From positions 183,899 through 247,898 of the forward strand of contig NZ_JAEULY010000029.1 of assembly GCF_016793595.1 (NCBI RefSeq): 64,000 bases of DNA, given 5' to 3'. A program made the position numbers and the translations under genes. Below, one piece after another: positions 43,443 to 52,768 of this stretch (the first letter of the stretch is position 1; the number at the start of each line of letters is the position of its first letter). Under the pieces are notes generated by a model that had not been told where the DNA came from, ran no database searches, and was given only the letters and a program-made list of their open reading frames with translations. This stretch comes from Phreatobacter sp. GTDB lineage: Bacteria; Pseudomonadota; Alphaproteobacteria; Rhizobiales; Phreatobacteraceae.

Positions 43443-44248
43443 ATGAATGCCCTGTCAGGCGGGGGTTCCCCGTCATTTTCACCCATCGTCGATGCCGCGC
43501 TCGCGACGGAACTGCTCGGACGCGTCCGCCAGCGCCGCCCGCGCGTTCACTGCATCACCAATACGGTGGCGCAGGAGATCACCGCCAATGCCGTGCTGGC
43601 GGTCGGCGCTACCCCGTCCGTGACCATTTCGCGCGACGAGATTGCCGCCTTCGTCGCGAGCGCCGACGCGCTGCTGGTCAATCTCGGCACGCTGGAGCCC
43701 GCCCATCGCGAGGTCATCGCCATCGCGATCGCGGCGGCCCGCGACAAGGCCATTCCCTGGGTTCTGGACCCCGTTTTCATCGACCGTTCGCCGGTTCGCG
43801 CGGCCTTTGCGCGCGAGATCGCGGCGCAAGGACCGGCGCTGGTGCGCGGCAATACCGGCGAGATCGCCGTGCTGGGCGACGGTGCCGATGCGGCTATCGT
43901 TGCACGCGCGCTTCGCACGGTCGTCGCCGCTACGGGCGAGACCGACTGGATCAGCGATGGCGGGCGGAGCGTTGGCGTCGCCAACGGGCACCCGATGATG
44001 GCTTCGGTGACCGGCATGGGCTGCGCCGGGGCTGCTGTCACCGCCGCCTTTCTGGCGGTTGGCGACGATCCGCTCGTCGCGACCGCCTCGGCGCTGCTGG
44101 CGCTTGGCGTTGCGGGCGAGATGGCCGCCGAGACGGCGAGGGGACCGGGCACGTTCGCGCCCGCCTATCTCGACGCCCTGCATCATCTGGGCGCGCGCGA
44201 CCTGTCGACCCGCGCGCGCATCGTCGATATTGCCGGGGAGATCAGCCC

Positions 44249-44252
<4 letters not shown>
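43443..44252 (+). CDS. thiM: Hydroxyethylthiazole kinase
   Basis: A 269-residue ribokinase-like kinase that salvages the thiazole part of thiamine. Family features are HCITNTVAQEITANAVLAVGATPS near the start (in parts VHCITNTV, GATPSV), LLVNLGTLEP, VLDPVFIDRS, VRGNTGEIAVLG, and the catalytic end VTGMGCAGAAVTAAFLAV. It differs from the common form in having CAGAA where many have CTGSA. It lies directly under the TPP riboswitch and overlaps thiD by ATGA. Confidence 0.92.
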
Positions 44253-45046
<794 letters not shown>

Positions 45047-45047
45047 A

Positions 45048-46121
45048 ATGAACAGACCCGACCGCCGAACCGCCCTTGCCGCTGCCGCGACCGGCCTCCT
45101 GGCCGCGCCTTCTCTCGCCGGTGCGCAGACGCCCGTGCGCTGGCGCATGGTGACGTCCTGGCCGAAGAATCTGCCCGGGCCCGCCTTCTCCGCGCAGCGC
45201 ATCGCCGACCGCATCAGGCTGCTTTCGGGTGGGCGCATCGAGGTGCAGGTCTTCGCCGCGGGCGAGGTGGTGCCTGCCTTCGCCGTCCATGAGGCCGTCG
45301 GCAACGGCACGGTCGAGCTTGGCCACACCGCGTCGTTCTTCGCCATCGGCCGGGAGCCGGCGCTCGCCTATTTCACCTCCGTACCCTTCGGCTTCACGCC
45401 GCCGGAGCACAATTCCTGGATCATGAATGGCGGCGGACAGACACTGTGGGACGAGACCTCGGCTCGCTTCGGCCTGAAGCCGCTGCTTGGCGGCAATACC
45501 GGCGTCTCCATGGGCGGCTGGTTCCGCCGGGAGATCGCCTCGGCCGAGGACGTCCGGGGCCTCAAGATCCGCATGATCGGGCTCGGTGCCGAACTGTTCC
45601 AGCGCTTGGGCGCGACGGCGCTCGCCGTGCCGCCCGGCGACATCTATCCGGCGCTGGAGCGCGGCGCGATCGATGCCGCCGAGTTCACCGCGCCGGGCTC
45701 GGATATCCAGCTCGGTCTCTGGAAGGTCGCGCCGTTCTACTACGCGCCGGGCTTCAACAAGCCGAACGGCTCCAGCGAACTGCTCGTTCACAAGGCGCAC
45801 TGGGACGCGCTGCCCGCCGATCTCAAGAGCGTCGTGCAGGCGGCCTCCGACGCCGAGCAGGCCGTGGCGCTGGCCGAGATCGAGAAGCTCAACATGGATG
45901 CGCTGGCGCAGATGGTCGGCGCACAGGGCGTCCAGCTGCGCGGCTTTCCGACGGAGCTGATCCAGATCGCTCGCCGCCACGCTGCTGATCTCGCGCGTGA
46001 CCTCGGCACGCGCAGCCCGATGGCGGCGAAGGTCGCGGAGAGCTATGCCGCGTTCCAGGCGCGCATCTCGCCCTGGACGCGCGTGTCGATGCACGCGGCC
46101 CTCGGCGCGCGCGAGGTTTAG
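45048..46121 (+). CDS. TRAP-type solute-binding protein (DctP family), orphan
   Basis: A 357-residue periplasmic protein with a Tat-like signal (DRRTALAAAATGLLAAPSLA, cut near AGA-Q). The DctP fold shows in WRMVTSWPKNLPGPAFSAQ, GRIEVQVFAAGEVVPAF, the carboxylate-binding arginine region KIRMIGLGAELFQRLG, and AAEFTAPGSDIQLGLW. It resembles the mannitol/chloroaromatic (FcbT) subgroup. No TRAP membrane subunits are nearby. It begins one base after thiD, so it should be made from the TPP-controlled transcript. Confidence 0.88.
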   Translation: MNRPDRRTALAAAATGLLAAPSLAGAQTPVRWRMVTSWPKNLPGPAFSAQRIADRIRLLSGGRIEVQVFAAGEVVPAFAVHEAVGNGTVELGHTASFFAIGREPALAYFTSVPFGFTPPEHNSWIMNGGGQTLWDETSARFGLKPLLGGNTGVSMGGWFRREIASAEDVRGLKIRMIGLGAELFQRLGATALAVPPGDIYPALERGAIDAAEFTAPGSDIQLGLWKVAPFYYAPGFNKPNGSSELLVHKAHWDALPADLKSVVQAASDAEQAVALAEIEKLNMDALAQMVGAQGVQLRGFPTELIQIARRHAADLARDLGTRSPMAAKVAESYAAFQARISPWTRVSMHAALGAREV

Positions 46122-46641
46122 GCGGCGCGCGTCCGGCCATCGAGGGCGGCCATTTCCTGCGGGGTCGGCCGCTGCCAGAGCCGCTCGACGAAATCGAACA
46201 TCGGGCGCGTGACAGCGAGGCTAAAGGTCTCGCCCTGCCGGGCGTTGCGTGCCTCGACGCGACGCCAGCGCTCGCCCGGATCGACGTCGAGCACATGCAG
46301 GCGAGGGGCAAGGCCTGCCCCTGCAACACCTCTGGCCACGCGATCCCGCTGATCCCGGCCGAGGAATCCGAGATCGAGAACCGAGGACACGTTGAGCCGG
46401 CCGAGGCGGATCGCCATGGCGACGATCTGGGCCTCGCTCCGGCCGACGCGCTCGGCGATCCAGTTCCAGTCGGGCATCGACGGGGCATCGACGGGGCATC
46501 GGCCGAGAACAGGGTCATCATCCACTCGTCGATGGAGAAATGCACCGCGCCGACCGCCTCGCAGAGCTTCAGCGCATAGGTCGTCTTGCCGGCGCCGGTC
46601 GGACCGCAGATGAAGTGGACGATGGTTGGCGTGCGATCCAT
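46118..46641 (-). pseudogene. P-loop kinase/ATPase broken by an 11-bp duplication
   Basis: The first 50 or so codons read as a P-loop NTPase (HFICGPTGAGKTTYALKLCE, then HFSIDEWMMTLFSADAPSM). The rest of the domain lies in a different frame (DWNWIAERVGRSEAQIVAMA, SVLDLGFLG, HVLDVDPGERWRRVEARN, TRPMFDFVERLW). The switch point is a tandem 11-bp repeat at 46472-46493. Removing one unit restores a continuous 170-residue protein of the AAA_33/zeta-like kinase group. It lies 10 bp after marR on the same strand. Confidence 0.85.
46472..46502. repeat. 11-bp tandem duplication causing the frameshift
   Basis: The unit GGGCATCGACG occurs at 46472-46482 and again at 46483-46493, followed by the partial copy GGGCATCGG. 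An 11-bp gain shifts the frame by two. The repair frame is exact to the codon, so the duplication is the cause. Confidence 0.9.
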
Positions 46642-46651
46642 GACCGGTTCC

Positions 46652-47098
46652 TCAGCTCAGGCGGCCGGGCTGGCCGGCTGTCAGACGGCCGAGCAGATCA
46701 GCGAGCGTCGCGATTTCGGCCTCGTTCCAGCGGTCGCTGAACAGGTCGGCGGACTTGTGCCGAAGCGTCGCCTCGGCCTCGGCCACCCGCGCGCGCCCAG
46801 CCTCGGTGAGCACCACGTAGGAGAGGCGGGCATCCCGCTGGTCGTCCTCGCGACCGACGAGGCCGAGCTTCTCCAATGGCAGGCAGGTGCGGGTGATGGT
46901 CGAGGGGCTGGCATTGAGCCTCCTGGCGAGATCGACGCGGCTGAGGCGCATCAGCGGCGCCCGGGCGAGGTGCATCAGCAGCAGCGCGTCCTTCAGGGCA
47001 AGGCCGTGGATGGAGGCGAGTTCGCCCGCGAACCGCTCCTCCAGAAGGGAGTGGGCTCTCAGGAGATGCAGGACGGCGGCAAAGGAAGCGTGTGACAT
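46652..47098 (-). CDS. MarR family regulator
   Basis: A 148-residue winged-helix protein. The DNA-binding part runs through LKDALLLMHLARAPLMRLSR, LARRLNASPSTITRTCLPLE, and the wing VGREDDQRDARLSYVVLTEAG. The C-terminal helix dimerises. It is first gene of a unit with the broken P-loop kinase. Palindromic sites lie directly upstream. Confidence 0.92.
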   Translation of the reverse strand: MSHASFAAVLHLLRAHSLLEERFAGELASIHGLALKDALLLMHLARAPLMRLSRVDLARRLNASPSTITRTCLPLEKLGLVGREDDQRDARLSYVVLTEAGRARVAEAEATLRHKSADLFSDRWNEAEIATLADLLGRLTAGQPGRLS

Positions 47099-47110
47099 CC
47101 GCCATGTTTA

Positions 47111-47133
47111 TTGCATAATAATGCCGCATGCAA
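47111..47133 (-). promoter_or_regulatory. Inverted repeat over the marR promoter
   Basis: TTGCAT and ATGCAA arms with an 11-bp spacer lie 12 bp upstream of the marR start. On the leftward strand a -10-like TATTAT (47115-47120) is inside the site. Autoregulation is likely. Confidence 0.45.
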
Positions 47134-47246
47134 GTATATTTGAAATACGAACGACCTGGCAGCCGAGCGTCGCGGTCCGGGGCGTCGCGATGCGGACTCC
47201 GCGTCTCGTCTTGCACCGCAGCGACGCGGTCTCTAGGATCGTTTCA

Positions 47247-47262
47247 ACGAACGATCGTTCGT
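47247..47262. promoter_or_regulatory. 16-bp perfect palindrome before the XRE-cupin gene
   Basis: ACGAACGATCGTTCGT is fully self-complementary. It ends 27 bp before the start of the XRE-cupin regulator and is the most symmetrical site in this divergent region. It is a strong candidate for that regulator's own operator. Confidence 0.55.
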
Positions 47263-47289
47263 CACAACGACCGGACCCCCACTGTCACG

Positions 47290-47904
47290 ATGGCTGACCG
47301 CGACCCGAAGAAGCAGGAACTCGACGCCGGGGCGCACGTGCTCTCGGGCAATCTCGGCAAGACCGTCCAGCGGCTTCGCAAGGCCTATAACCTGTCGCTG
47401 TCCGAGCTTTCCGAGCAGTCGGGTGTCGCGAAATCGATCATCAGCCAGATCGAGCGCAACGAGACCAATCCGACGCTCGCCACCATCTGGCGGCTCAGCC
47501 AGGCGCTGGACGTGTCGATCGAACGGGTGCTGGCGACCGGCACGGAAGAGCCTTTCCTCGAAAAGCTGTCGAAGGCCGACACGCCGCTGCTCGTCTCGGA
47601 CGACGGCAAGTGCCGCCTCTCGATCATCGGCTGGATCAAGACGGTCGAGTGGTTGCAATGGTACGACTTCCAGTGCGATCCCGGCGGCGTTCTGGAGAGC
47701 GAGGGCCACCAGCGCGGCTCCATCGAGAGCCTCTCGGTGCTGTCGGGCGAGCTGAAGGTCGAGGTCGCCGATCGCGTCGAGATCGTCGGCCCCGGCGAGA
47801 GCGCCCGCTACCGCTGCGACGGCCGGCACGTCATCCGCAATACCGGCACCGAGACGGCCCATGCGGTCATGGTCTGCATTCTGAAAGCCGCCGTGATGGA
47901 GTGA
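47290..47904 (+). CDS. XRE regulator with C-terminal cupin domain
   Basis: A 204-residue regulator. The helix-turn-helix lies at about residues 20-75 (KTVQRLRKAYNLSLSELSEQ, SQIERNETNPTLATIWRLSQ). The C-terminal cupin lies at about 120-200 (QCDPGGVLESEGH, SVLSGELKVEV, GRHVIRNTG). This architecture usually senses a small metabolite and controls the adjoining catabolic or transport gene. ATG 47290 was used; longer upstream frames cross the palindrome. It is followed by a hairpin, then an acyl-CoA synthetase gene. Confidence 0.92.
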   Translation: MADRDPKKQELDAGAHVLSGNLGKTVQRLRKAYNLSLSELSEQSGVAKSIISQIERNETNPTLATIWRLSQALDVSIERVLATGTEEPFLEKLSKADTPLLVSDDGKCRLSIIGWIKTVEWLQWYDFQCDPGGVLESEGHQRGSIESLSVLSGELKVEVADRVEIVGPGESARYRCDGRHVIRNTGTETAHAVMVCILKAAVME

Positions 47905-47907
47905 GTT

Positions 47908-47933
47908 CCGCAAGCCCGTGCCGTGGCTTGCGG
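47908..47933 (+). terminator. Hairpin after the XRE-cupin gene
   Basis: CCGCAAGCC and GGCTTGCGG pair over nine bases with an eight-base loop, three bases past the stop codon. No T-run follows, so termination may be partial. Confidence 0.5.
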
Positions 47934-48098
47934 ACATCGGGGCAGGCGATGATTCTGGCTCGGCGGGCTCCGCGCTGATCGCTGTCCGTCCTTCGGACGA
48001 GGCCGGACCACGGATTTGCTTCTCGCCAGCACAGGGCAGGCCGTGCAGGAATCCGCCGCGTAGCGGCCCTCGCATGGGGCGGCAGACGGAGAGCCGGC

Positions 48099-49667
48099 AT
48101 GAGCGAGAGCCTCTATTCAGGCGGCACGGTAGGCGCGCTGATCATCGGTGCGATCATCCGGCACGGCGACCGGCCGGCGCTCGGCGACGGCACGGTGCGC
48201 TGGACCTACGCGCAGCTCGGCGACCAGATCGGTCGCTATATCGCCGTCTATAAGGCGCTGGGCCTGAAGCGCGGCAATGCGCTGTCGATCCTCGCCAGCA
48301 ACCGCGCGGAATCCTGGGCGGCCATGTGCGCCGGCCTGATCATGGGCATGCGCTACACGCCGCTGCACCCGCTGGCGGCCGAGGACGACCAGGCCTTCAT
48401 CGTCGAGGACGCCGAGATCGACCTCCTGATCGTCGAGGGCGCGAAGTTTGGCGCGCGCGGCGAGGCGATCCGCGCGCGGGTGCCGGGACTGACCCATGTC
48501 CTGTCATTCGGCCCGATGGACGGCGTGCGCGACGTGCTGGACCTTGCGGCGGCCACGAGGCCGGCGCCGCTCATCGACGAAAGCGATGCCGACCAGATCG
48601 GCTGGCTCGCCTATACCGGCGGCACGACCGGCCGTTCCAAGGGCGTGATGCTGCCGCATCGCGCGATCATCGCCATGACGCTGCTGCTCTACGGCGACTG
48701 GGACTGGCCGGCCGATATCCGCTACCTCGCGGCGACGCCGATCAGCCATGCGGCGGGCGTGACGATCTATCCGGTCATGTATCGCGGCGGCTATGTGCGC
48801 CTCACCCAGGGTTTCGAGGCGGAGGCCTATTGCCGGGTGGTCGCCGAGGAGAAGATCACCGCCACCTTCCTGGTGCCGACGCTGATCTATGCGCTCATCG
48901 ACCAGCCGGCGCTGCGTGCGCAATACGATCTCTCCTCGCTCGACATGATCGTCTATGGCGCGGCGCCCATGTCGCCCGACCGGCTGAAGGAGGCCATGGG
49001 CATATTCGGGCAGGTCTTTGTCCAGCTCTACGGCCAGACGGAAGCCCCGCAATGCATCACCACGCTGCGCAAGGTGGATCATGATCTCGCGCATCCGGAA
49101 CGGCTCGGTTCGTGCGGGCGGCCAAGCCCCTTCGTCGACGTGAAGCTGTTCGACCAGGACATGTGCGAGGTCGGCGTCGGCATGCCCGGCGAGATCTGCG
49201 TGCGCGGGCCGCTCGTCATGGCGGGTTACTGGAAGCGTCCGGAAGCGACGGAGGAGGCGCTGCGCGGCGGCTGGCTGCACACCGGCGACGTCGCGGTGAA
49301 GGACGCGGAGGGCTATCTCTATATCGTCGACCGGACCAAGGACATGATCATATCCGGCGGCTTCAACATCTACCCGCGCGAGGTTGAGGACGCGCTGATG
49401 GCCCATCCCTCGGTCGCTTCGGCGGCGGTGATCGGCATTCCCGACGAGAAATGGGGCGAGGCTGTCACGGCCTTCGTCGTGCTGAAGCAGGGCGCGAATG
49501 TCGGCGCGGCGGAGCTTCAGGCTCACGTGAAGGACAAGCGCGGCGCGCCCTGGTCGCCGAAATCGGTGAATTTCGTCGATACGATCCCGGTTACCGGGCT
49601 CGGCAAGATCGACCGCAAGGTGCTGCGCGCGCCCTATTGGGAGGGGCGTCGGCGCGGCGTGGCGTGA
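48099..49667 (+). CDS. AMP-forming acyl-CoA synthetase
   Basis: A 522-residue adenylating enzyme of the ANL family. It has the P-loop-like AYTGGTTGRSKGVMLPH near residue 172, A4-type QLYGQTEAPQCI, the hinge GDVAVKDAEGYLYIVDRTKDM, GFNIYPREVEDAL, and the catalytic lysine in GLGKIDRKVLR near the C-terminus. It activates a carboxylic acid (fatty or aryl) as CoA thioester. GGAGAG lies upstream of the ATG. The XRE-cupin regulator before it may control it. Confidence 0.92.
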   Translation: MSESLYSGGTVGALIIGAIIRHGDRPALGDGTVRWTYAQLGDQIGRYIAVYKALGLKRGNALSILASNRAESWAAMCAGLIMGMRYTPLHPLAAEDDQAFIVEDAEIDLLIVEGAKFGARGEAIRARVPGLTHVLSFGPMDGVRDVLDLAAATRPAPLIDESDADQIGWLAYTGGTTGRSKGVMLPHRAIIAMTLLLYGDWDWPADIRYLAATPISHAAGVTIYPVMYRGGYVRLTQGFEAEAYCRVVAEEKITATFLVPTLIYALIDQPALRAQYDLSSLDMIVYGAAPMSPDRLKEAMGIFGQVFVQLYGQTEAPQCITTLRKVDHDLAHPERLGSCGRPSPFVDVKLFDQDMCEVGVGMPGEICVRGPLVMAGYWKRPEATEEALRGGWLHTGDVAVKDAEGYLYIVDRTKDMIISGGFNIYPREVEDALMAHPSVASAAVIGIPDEKWGEAVTAFVVLKQGANVGAAELQAHVKDKRGAPWSPKSVNFVDTIPVTGLGKIDRKVLRAPYWEGRRRGVA

Positions 49668-49701
49668 TGCCCGGATTCCGGCGCGCCGGAATGCCCGTGC
49701 C

Positions 49702-50706
49702 TCAGTGCATCCGCACCACGACCTCGCCCTTCGCGCGACCGGCTTCCAGATATTCGAAGGCCTGCCGGATCTCATCGAACGGAAAGACGCGATCAATGAT
49801 GGGCGTCAGCTTCCCGTGCGTGATCAGCTGCGCGAGCTCCTCCAGTTCGGGGCCGCTCGGGTGCATGAACAGATAGCGATAGGTGGCGCCGTGCCGCCTG
49901 GCCTCGGCGCGTATGCCATAGCTCGCGATCCAGAAGAGTGCCGCGAGCGCCGCGCCTCGCCCGAGATCCTTCCGCGCTGTTTCCGGTTCGGGCATGCCCG
50001 CAACAGACACAACCTTGCCGCCGGGCTTCACCACCCTGAACGACTGCATAAGCGTTTCGCCGCCCAGCAGGTCGAAAACACCGTCCATGCCGCGGACATG
50101 ATCGACGAAGCGCTGCGTCGTGTAGTCGATCACGATGTCCGCGCCGAGCCGCTCGACCAGCGCCCTGCCGCGCGGCGAGGCCGTGGTGGTGACCTCCGCG
50201 CCAAGCCATTTCGCGATCTGGATGGCGAAAGTGCCGACACCGCCGGCGCCTCCGGGGATGAAGACGCGGCTGCCCGGCTTCAGGGCGAGTTCGTCGCGCA
50301 GGGCCTGGAGCGCCGTCAGCCCGGCAAGGGGGACCCCGGCCGCGCTGTCGAAGTCCAGCGACGGCGGCATTCTGGCGAGGAGGTTCTCCGGGACGATCGC
50401 ATATTCGGCGAAAGCGCCCATGGACGATTTGGCCATGCGGGCGAACACGCGGTCGCCCACGGCGAAGCCCGTGACGCGGTCGCCGCAGCTTTCCACGACG
50501 CCTGCAAGCTCGTTGCCCATCACCGCCGGTAGCGGGTAGCGCTGGACCACCTTCAGCTTGCCGTCGCGCGTCTTGAAATCCACGGGATTGAGGCCGGCGG
50601 CATGGACGCGCACCAGAACTTCTGTCGCGGCCGGCCGCGGGCGCTCGACATCGCGGATTTCCGCCGCTTCAGGTCCACCATATGCTGTAAGGACGAATGC
50701 GCGCAT
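49702..50706 (-). CDS. NADP-dependent oxidoreductase of the quinone reductase type
   Basis: A 334-residue medium-chain dehydrogenase without zinc ligands. Family signs are the N-terminal RAFVLTAYGGPEAAEI, RVHAAGLNPVDFKTRDG, and the Rossmann motif GGAGGVGTFAIQIAKWLGAEV. It is of the zeta-crystallin/quinone oxidoreductase group. ATG 50706 is used; a GTG at 50712 adds two residues. It converges on the acyl-CoA synthetase. Confidence 0.9.
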   Translation of the reverse strand: MRAFVLTAYGGPEAAEIRDVERPRPAATEVLVRVHAAGLNPVDFKTRDGKLKVVQRYPLPAVMGNELAGVVESCGDRVTGFAVGDRVFARMAKSSMGAFAEYAIVPENLLARMPPSLDFDSAAGVPLAGLTALQALRDELALKPGSRVFIPGGAGGVGTFAIQIAKWLGAEVTTTASPRGRALVERLGADIVIDYTTQRFVDHVRGMDGVFDLLGGETLMQSFRVVKPGGKVVSVAGMPEPETARKDLGRGAALAALFWIASYGIRAEARRHGATYRYLFMHPSGPELEELAQLITHGKLTPIIDRVFPFDEIRQAFEYLEAGRAKGEVVVRMH

Positions 50707-50745
50707 GGCCACGACTATGCCTGATGCGCCGCCGCGAGGCCAACG

Positions 50746-51615
50746 CTATTGGCCAGCGCTGGCGCTTCTGCGCCGATCGCCCGCGATGATCGTGATGCCA
50801 ATGCCGCCGATGATCACCGCCGACGCAGCGACCAGCCGCGGTGTCAGCGGCTCGCCGATGAACAGGACCGCGCCTGCCGCGGCGATGGCCGGCACGGTCA
50901 GCTGGACCGAGGCGGCGCCGACACGCGACAGGCCGGGCAGGGCGGCATACCAGATGGCGTAGCCGATGCCCGAGGCGATGGCGCCCGAGGCGATGGCATA
51001 GGCGAGCCCGGCGGGCGCGGGAGTTGAGGTCCAGAGCCCCACCGCGATGAGCACGATGGCGACGGGCAGGCAGCGGACGAAATTGCCGGTGGTGTCGGCG
51101 AGCGGGGTGGTCGAGCCGCGCCCGAGCAGCGAATAGGCTGCCCAGCAGAGCCCCGAGACAGCCATGAGCGCCGCCGCCCAGAGGGGTGGGGCGGCAACGC
51201 CGGGCGAGACCAGATAGACGAGCGCCGCGAATGCGGCGACGAGCCCGGCCCATTCCCAGGGGCCCGGCCGGTCGCCGAGCATGACGGCGCGGCCGACCAT
51301 GCCGAGCTGCACGCTGCCGAACAGGATGATCGCGCCGACAGCGGCGCCCAGCGCCAGATAGGCGACCGAAAAGGCAATGGCATAGCCGAACAGCGCCGCC
51401 GCCTGAGCCCAACTCCCGGCGGGGCGATAGGAGGTCGGCGCTGTCCTGTCGATGATCGTCACGATGAGGACGAGGGCGACCGCTCCGGCGGCGAGCCTCA
51501 CTCCCGTATAGCCGGCCGCGTCAATGGCGCCCGCGCCGAGGGCGAGCCGGGCCAGCACCGAATTGGTCGCGAAGGCCACCATGGCGAGGCTGGTGAGGGC
51601 GACCGTCCGGATCAT
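50746..51615 (-). CDS. DMT/EamA family transporter
   Basis: A 289-residue membrane protein with ten hydrophobic segments. EamA features are AFATNSVLARLALGAG near the start, the first half ending VYLVSPGVAAPPL, and the second half with GIGYAIWYAALPGLSRVGAA and VPAIAAAGAVLFIGEPLTP. It lies 39 bp upstream of the oxidoreductase on the same strand, perhaps in one transcript. Substrate unknown. Confidence 0.88.
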   Translation of the reverse strand: MIRTVALTSLAMVAFATNSVLARLALGAGAIDAAGYTGVRLAAGAVALVLIVTIIDRTAPTSYRPAGSWAQAAALFGYAIAFSVAYLALGAAVGAIILFGSVQLGMVGRAVMLGDRPGPWEWAGLVAAFAALVYLVSPGVAAPPLWAAALMAVSGLCWAAYSLLGRGSTTPLADTTGNFVRCLPVAIVLIAVGLWTSTPAPAGLAYAIASGAIASGIGYAIWYAALPGLSRVGAASVQLTVPAIAAAGAVLFIGEPLTPRLVAASAVIIGGIGITIIAGDRRRSASAGQ

Positions 51616-51704
51616 GGATTTCAAGCTCCGCCTCGCCGGTCGCACGGGCAACCGATTGTGCGGCGACAGCAGACATCGATTCCGGCGATGCGTCCATCCA
51701 ATTG

Positions 51705-51727
51705 AAAAACCCCGGTTTTCACCGGGG
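51705..51727 (-). terminator. Rho-independent terminator of the FAH-family gene
   Basis: A 7-bp stem (CCCCGGT/ACCGGGG) with a four-base loop is followed, on the leftward strand, by TTTTTCAAT. It lies about 80 bp past the stop of the gene ending at 51805. Confidence 0.85.
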
Positions 51728-51804
51728 CTTTCAGATTTCGATTCAGGGTGTTGCCGGCGCGCCTCGCGCCGCCGGATCCAATTCAGGCGATGGCGGGAGC
51801 CGCC

Positions 51805-52650
51805 TCACTTCCAGGCGATGACCTTTTGCTTCTGCTCGCCGAGACCATCGATGCCGAGCGACATCACGTCGCCGGCCTTCAGGAATTTCGGCGGCTTCAT
51901 ACCGAGGCCGACGCCGGGCGGCGTGCCGGTGGTGATGACGTCGCCGGGCTCCAGCACCATGAACTCGGAAACATAGGAGACGATGGTCTTCACATCGAAG
52001 ATCATGGTCTTGGTCGAGCCGGTCTGCATGCGCTCGCCGTTGACGTCGAGCCACATGCCGAGCTTCTGCACGTCCTTGATCTCGTCGGCCGTGACCAGCC
52101 AGGGGCCGAGTGGGCCGAAGGTCTCGCAGCCCTTGCCCTTCATCCACTGGCCGCCGCGCTCGATCTGGTACTCGCGCTCGGAGACGTCGTTGCAGACGCA
52201 GAAGCCGGCGACCACCGACAGCGCGTCCTTCTTGGAGACGTAGCGGGCGCGTTCGCCGATGACGATGGCAAGCTCGATTTCCCAATCGGCCTTCACCGAC
52301 TTCTTCGGCAGCATCACGTCGTCGTTCGGGCCGACGATGCAGGAGCGCGCCTTGTTGAAGAGAATCGGCTCGGTCGGGATCGCGGCGCCGGTCTCGGCGG
52401 CGTGGTCGGCATAGTTGAGGCCGACGGCGATGAAGTTGCCGACATTGCCGACGCAGGCGCCGAGCCGCGGCTTGCCCTTCACCAGTGGCAGCTTCTCCCA
52501 ATTGGCCTTGGCGATCTTGGCGAGGCCCTTCTTGGTCAGCGCATCGCCGGCGATGTCGGGCACCACGCCGGACAGGTCGCGGATCTTGCCATCGGGATCA
52601 ACGAGGCCGGGTTTTTCCTTACCCGCGGCGCCATAGCGAACCAGTTTCAC
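51805..52650 (-). CDS. Fumarylacetoacetate hydrolase family protein
   Basis: A 281-residue enzyme of the FAH/2-oxo-hydratase family. It has VGNVGNFIAVGLNYADHAAE near residue 67, the metal-binding E-x-E in DWEIELAIVIGERARYV, a further acidic ligand in FCVCNDVSER, and TGTPPGVGLGMKPPKFLKAGD near the end. Members cleave C-C bonds or decarboxylate oxo-acids from aromatic breakdown. Single-gene unit with its own terminator. Confidence 0.92.
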   Translation of the reverse strand: MKLVRYGAAGKEKPGLVDPDGKIRDLSGVVPDIAGDALTKKGLAKIAKANWEKLPLVKGKPRLGACVGNVGNFIAVGLNYADHAAETGAAIPTEPILFNKARSCIVGPNDDVMLPKKSVKADWEIELAIVIGERARYVSKKDALSVVAGFCVCNDVSEREYQIERGGQWMKGKGCETFGPLGPWLVTADEIKDVQKLGMWLDVNGERMQTGSTKTMIFDVKTIVSYVSEFMVLEPGDVITTGTPPGVGLGMKPPKFLKAGDVMSLGIDGLGEQKQKVIAWK

Positions 52651-52768
52651 GACCGTCTCTCCCCTTCGTCAGAACGTCGTTGAGCCGGGATCATGATGTC
52701 GGATTCAACCGTTTCGCAAGGCCGTGGCGCGCATGGTTCCCCGGCGCGAAAAGCGGCAGCCCGCGTGG

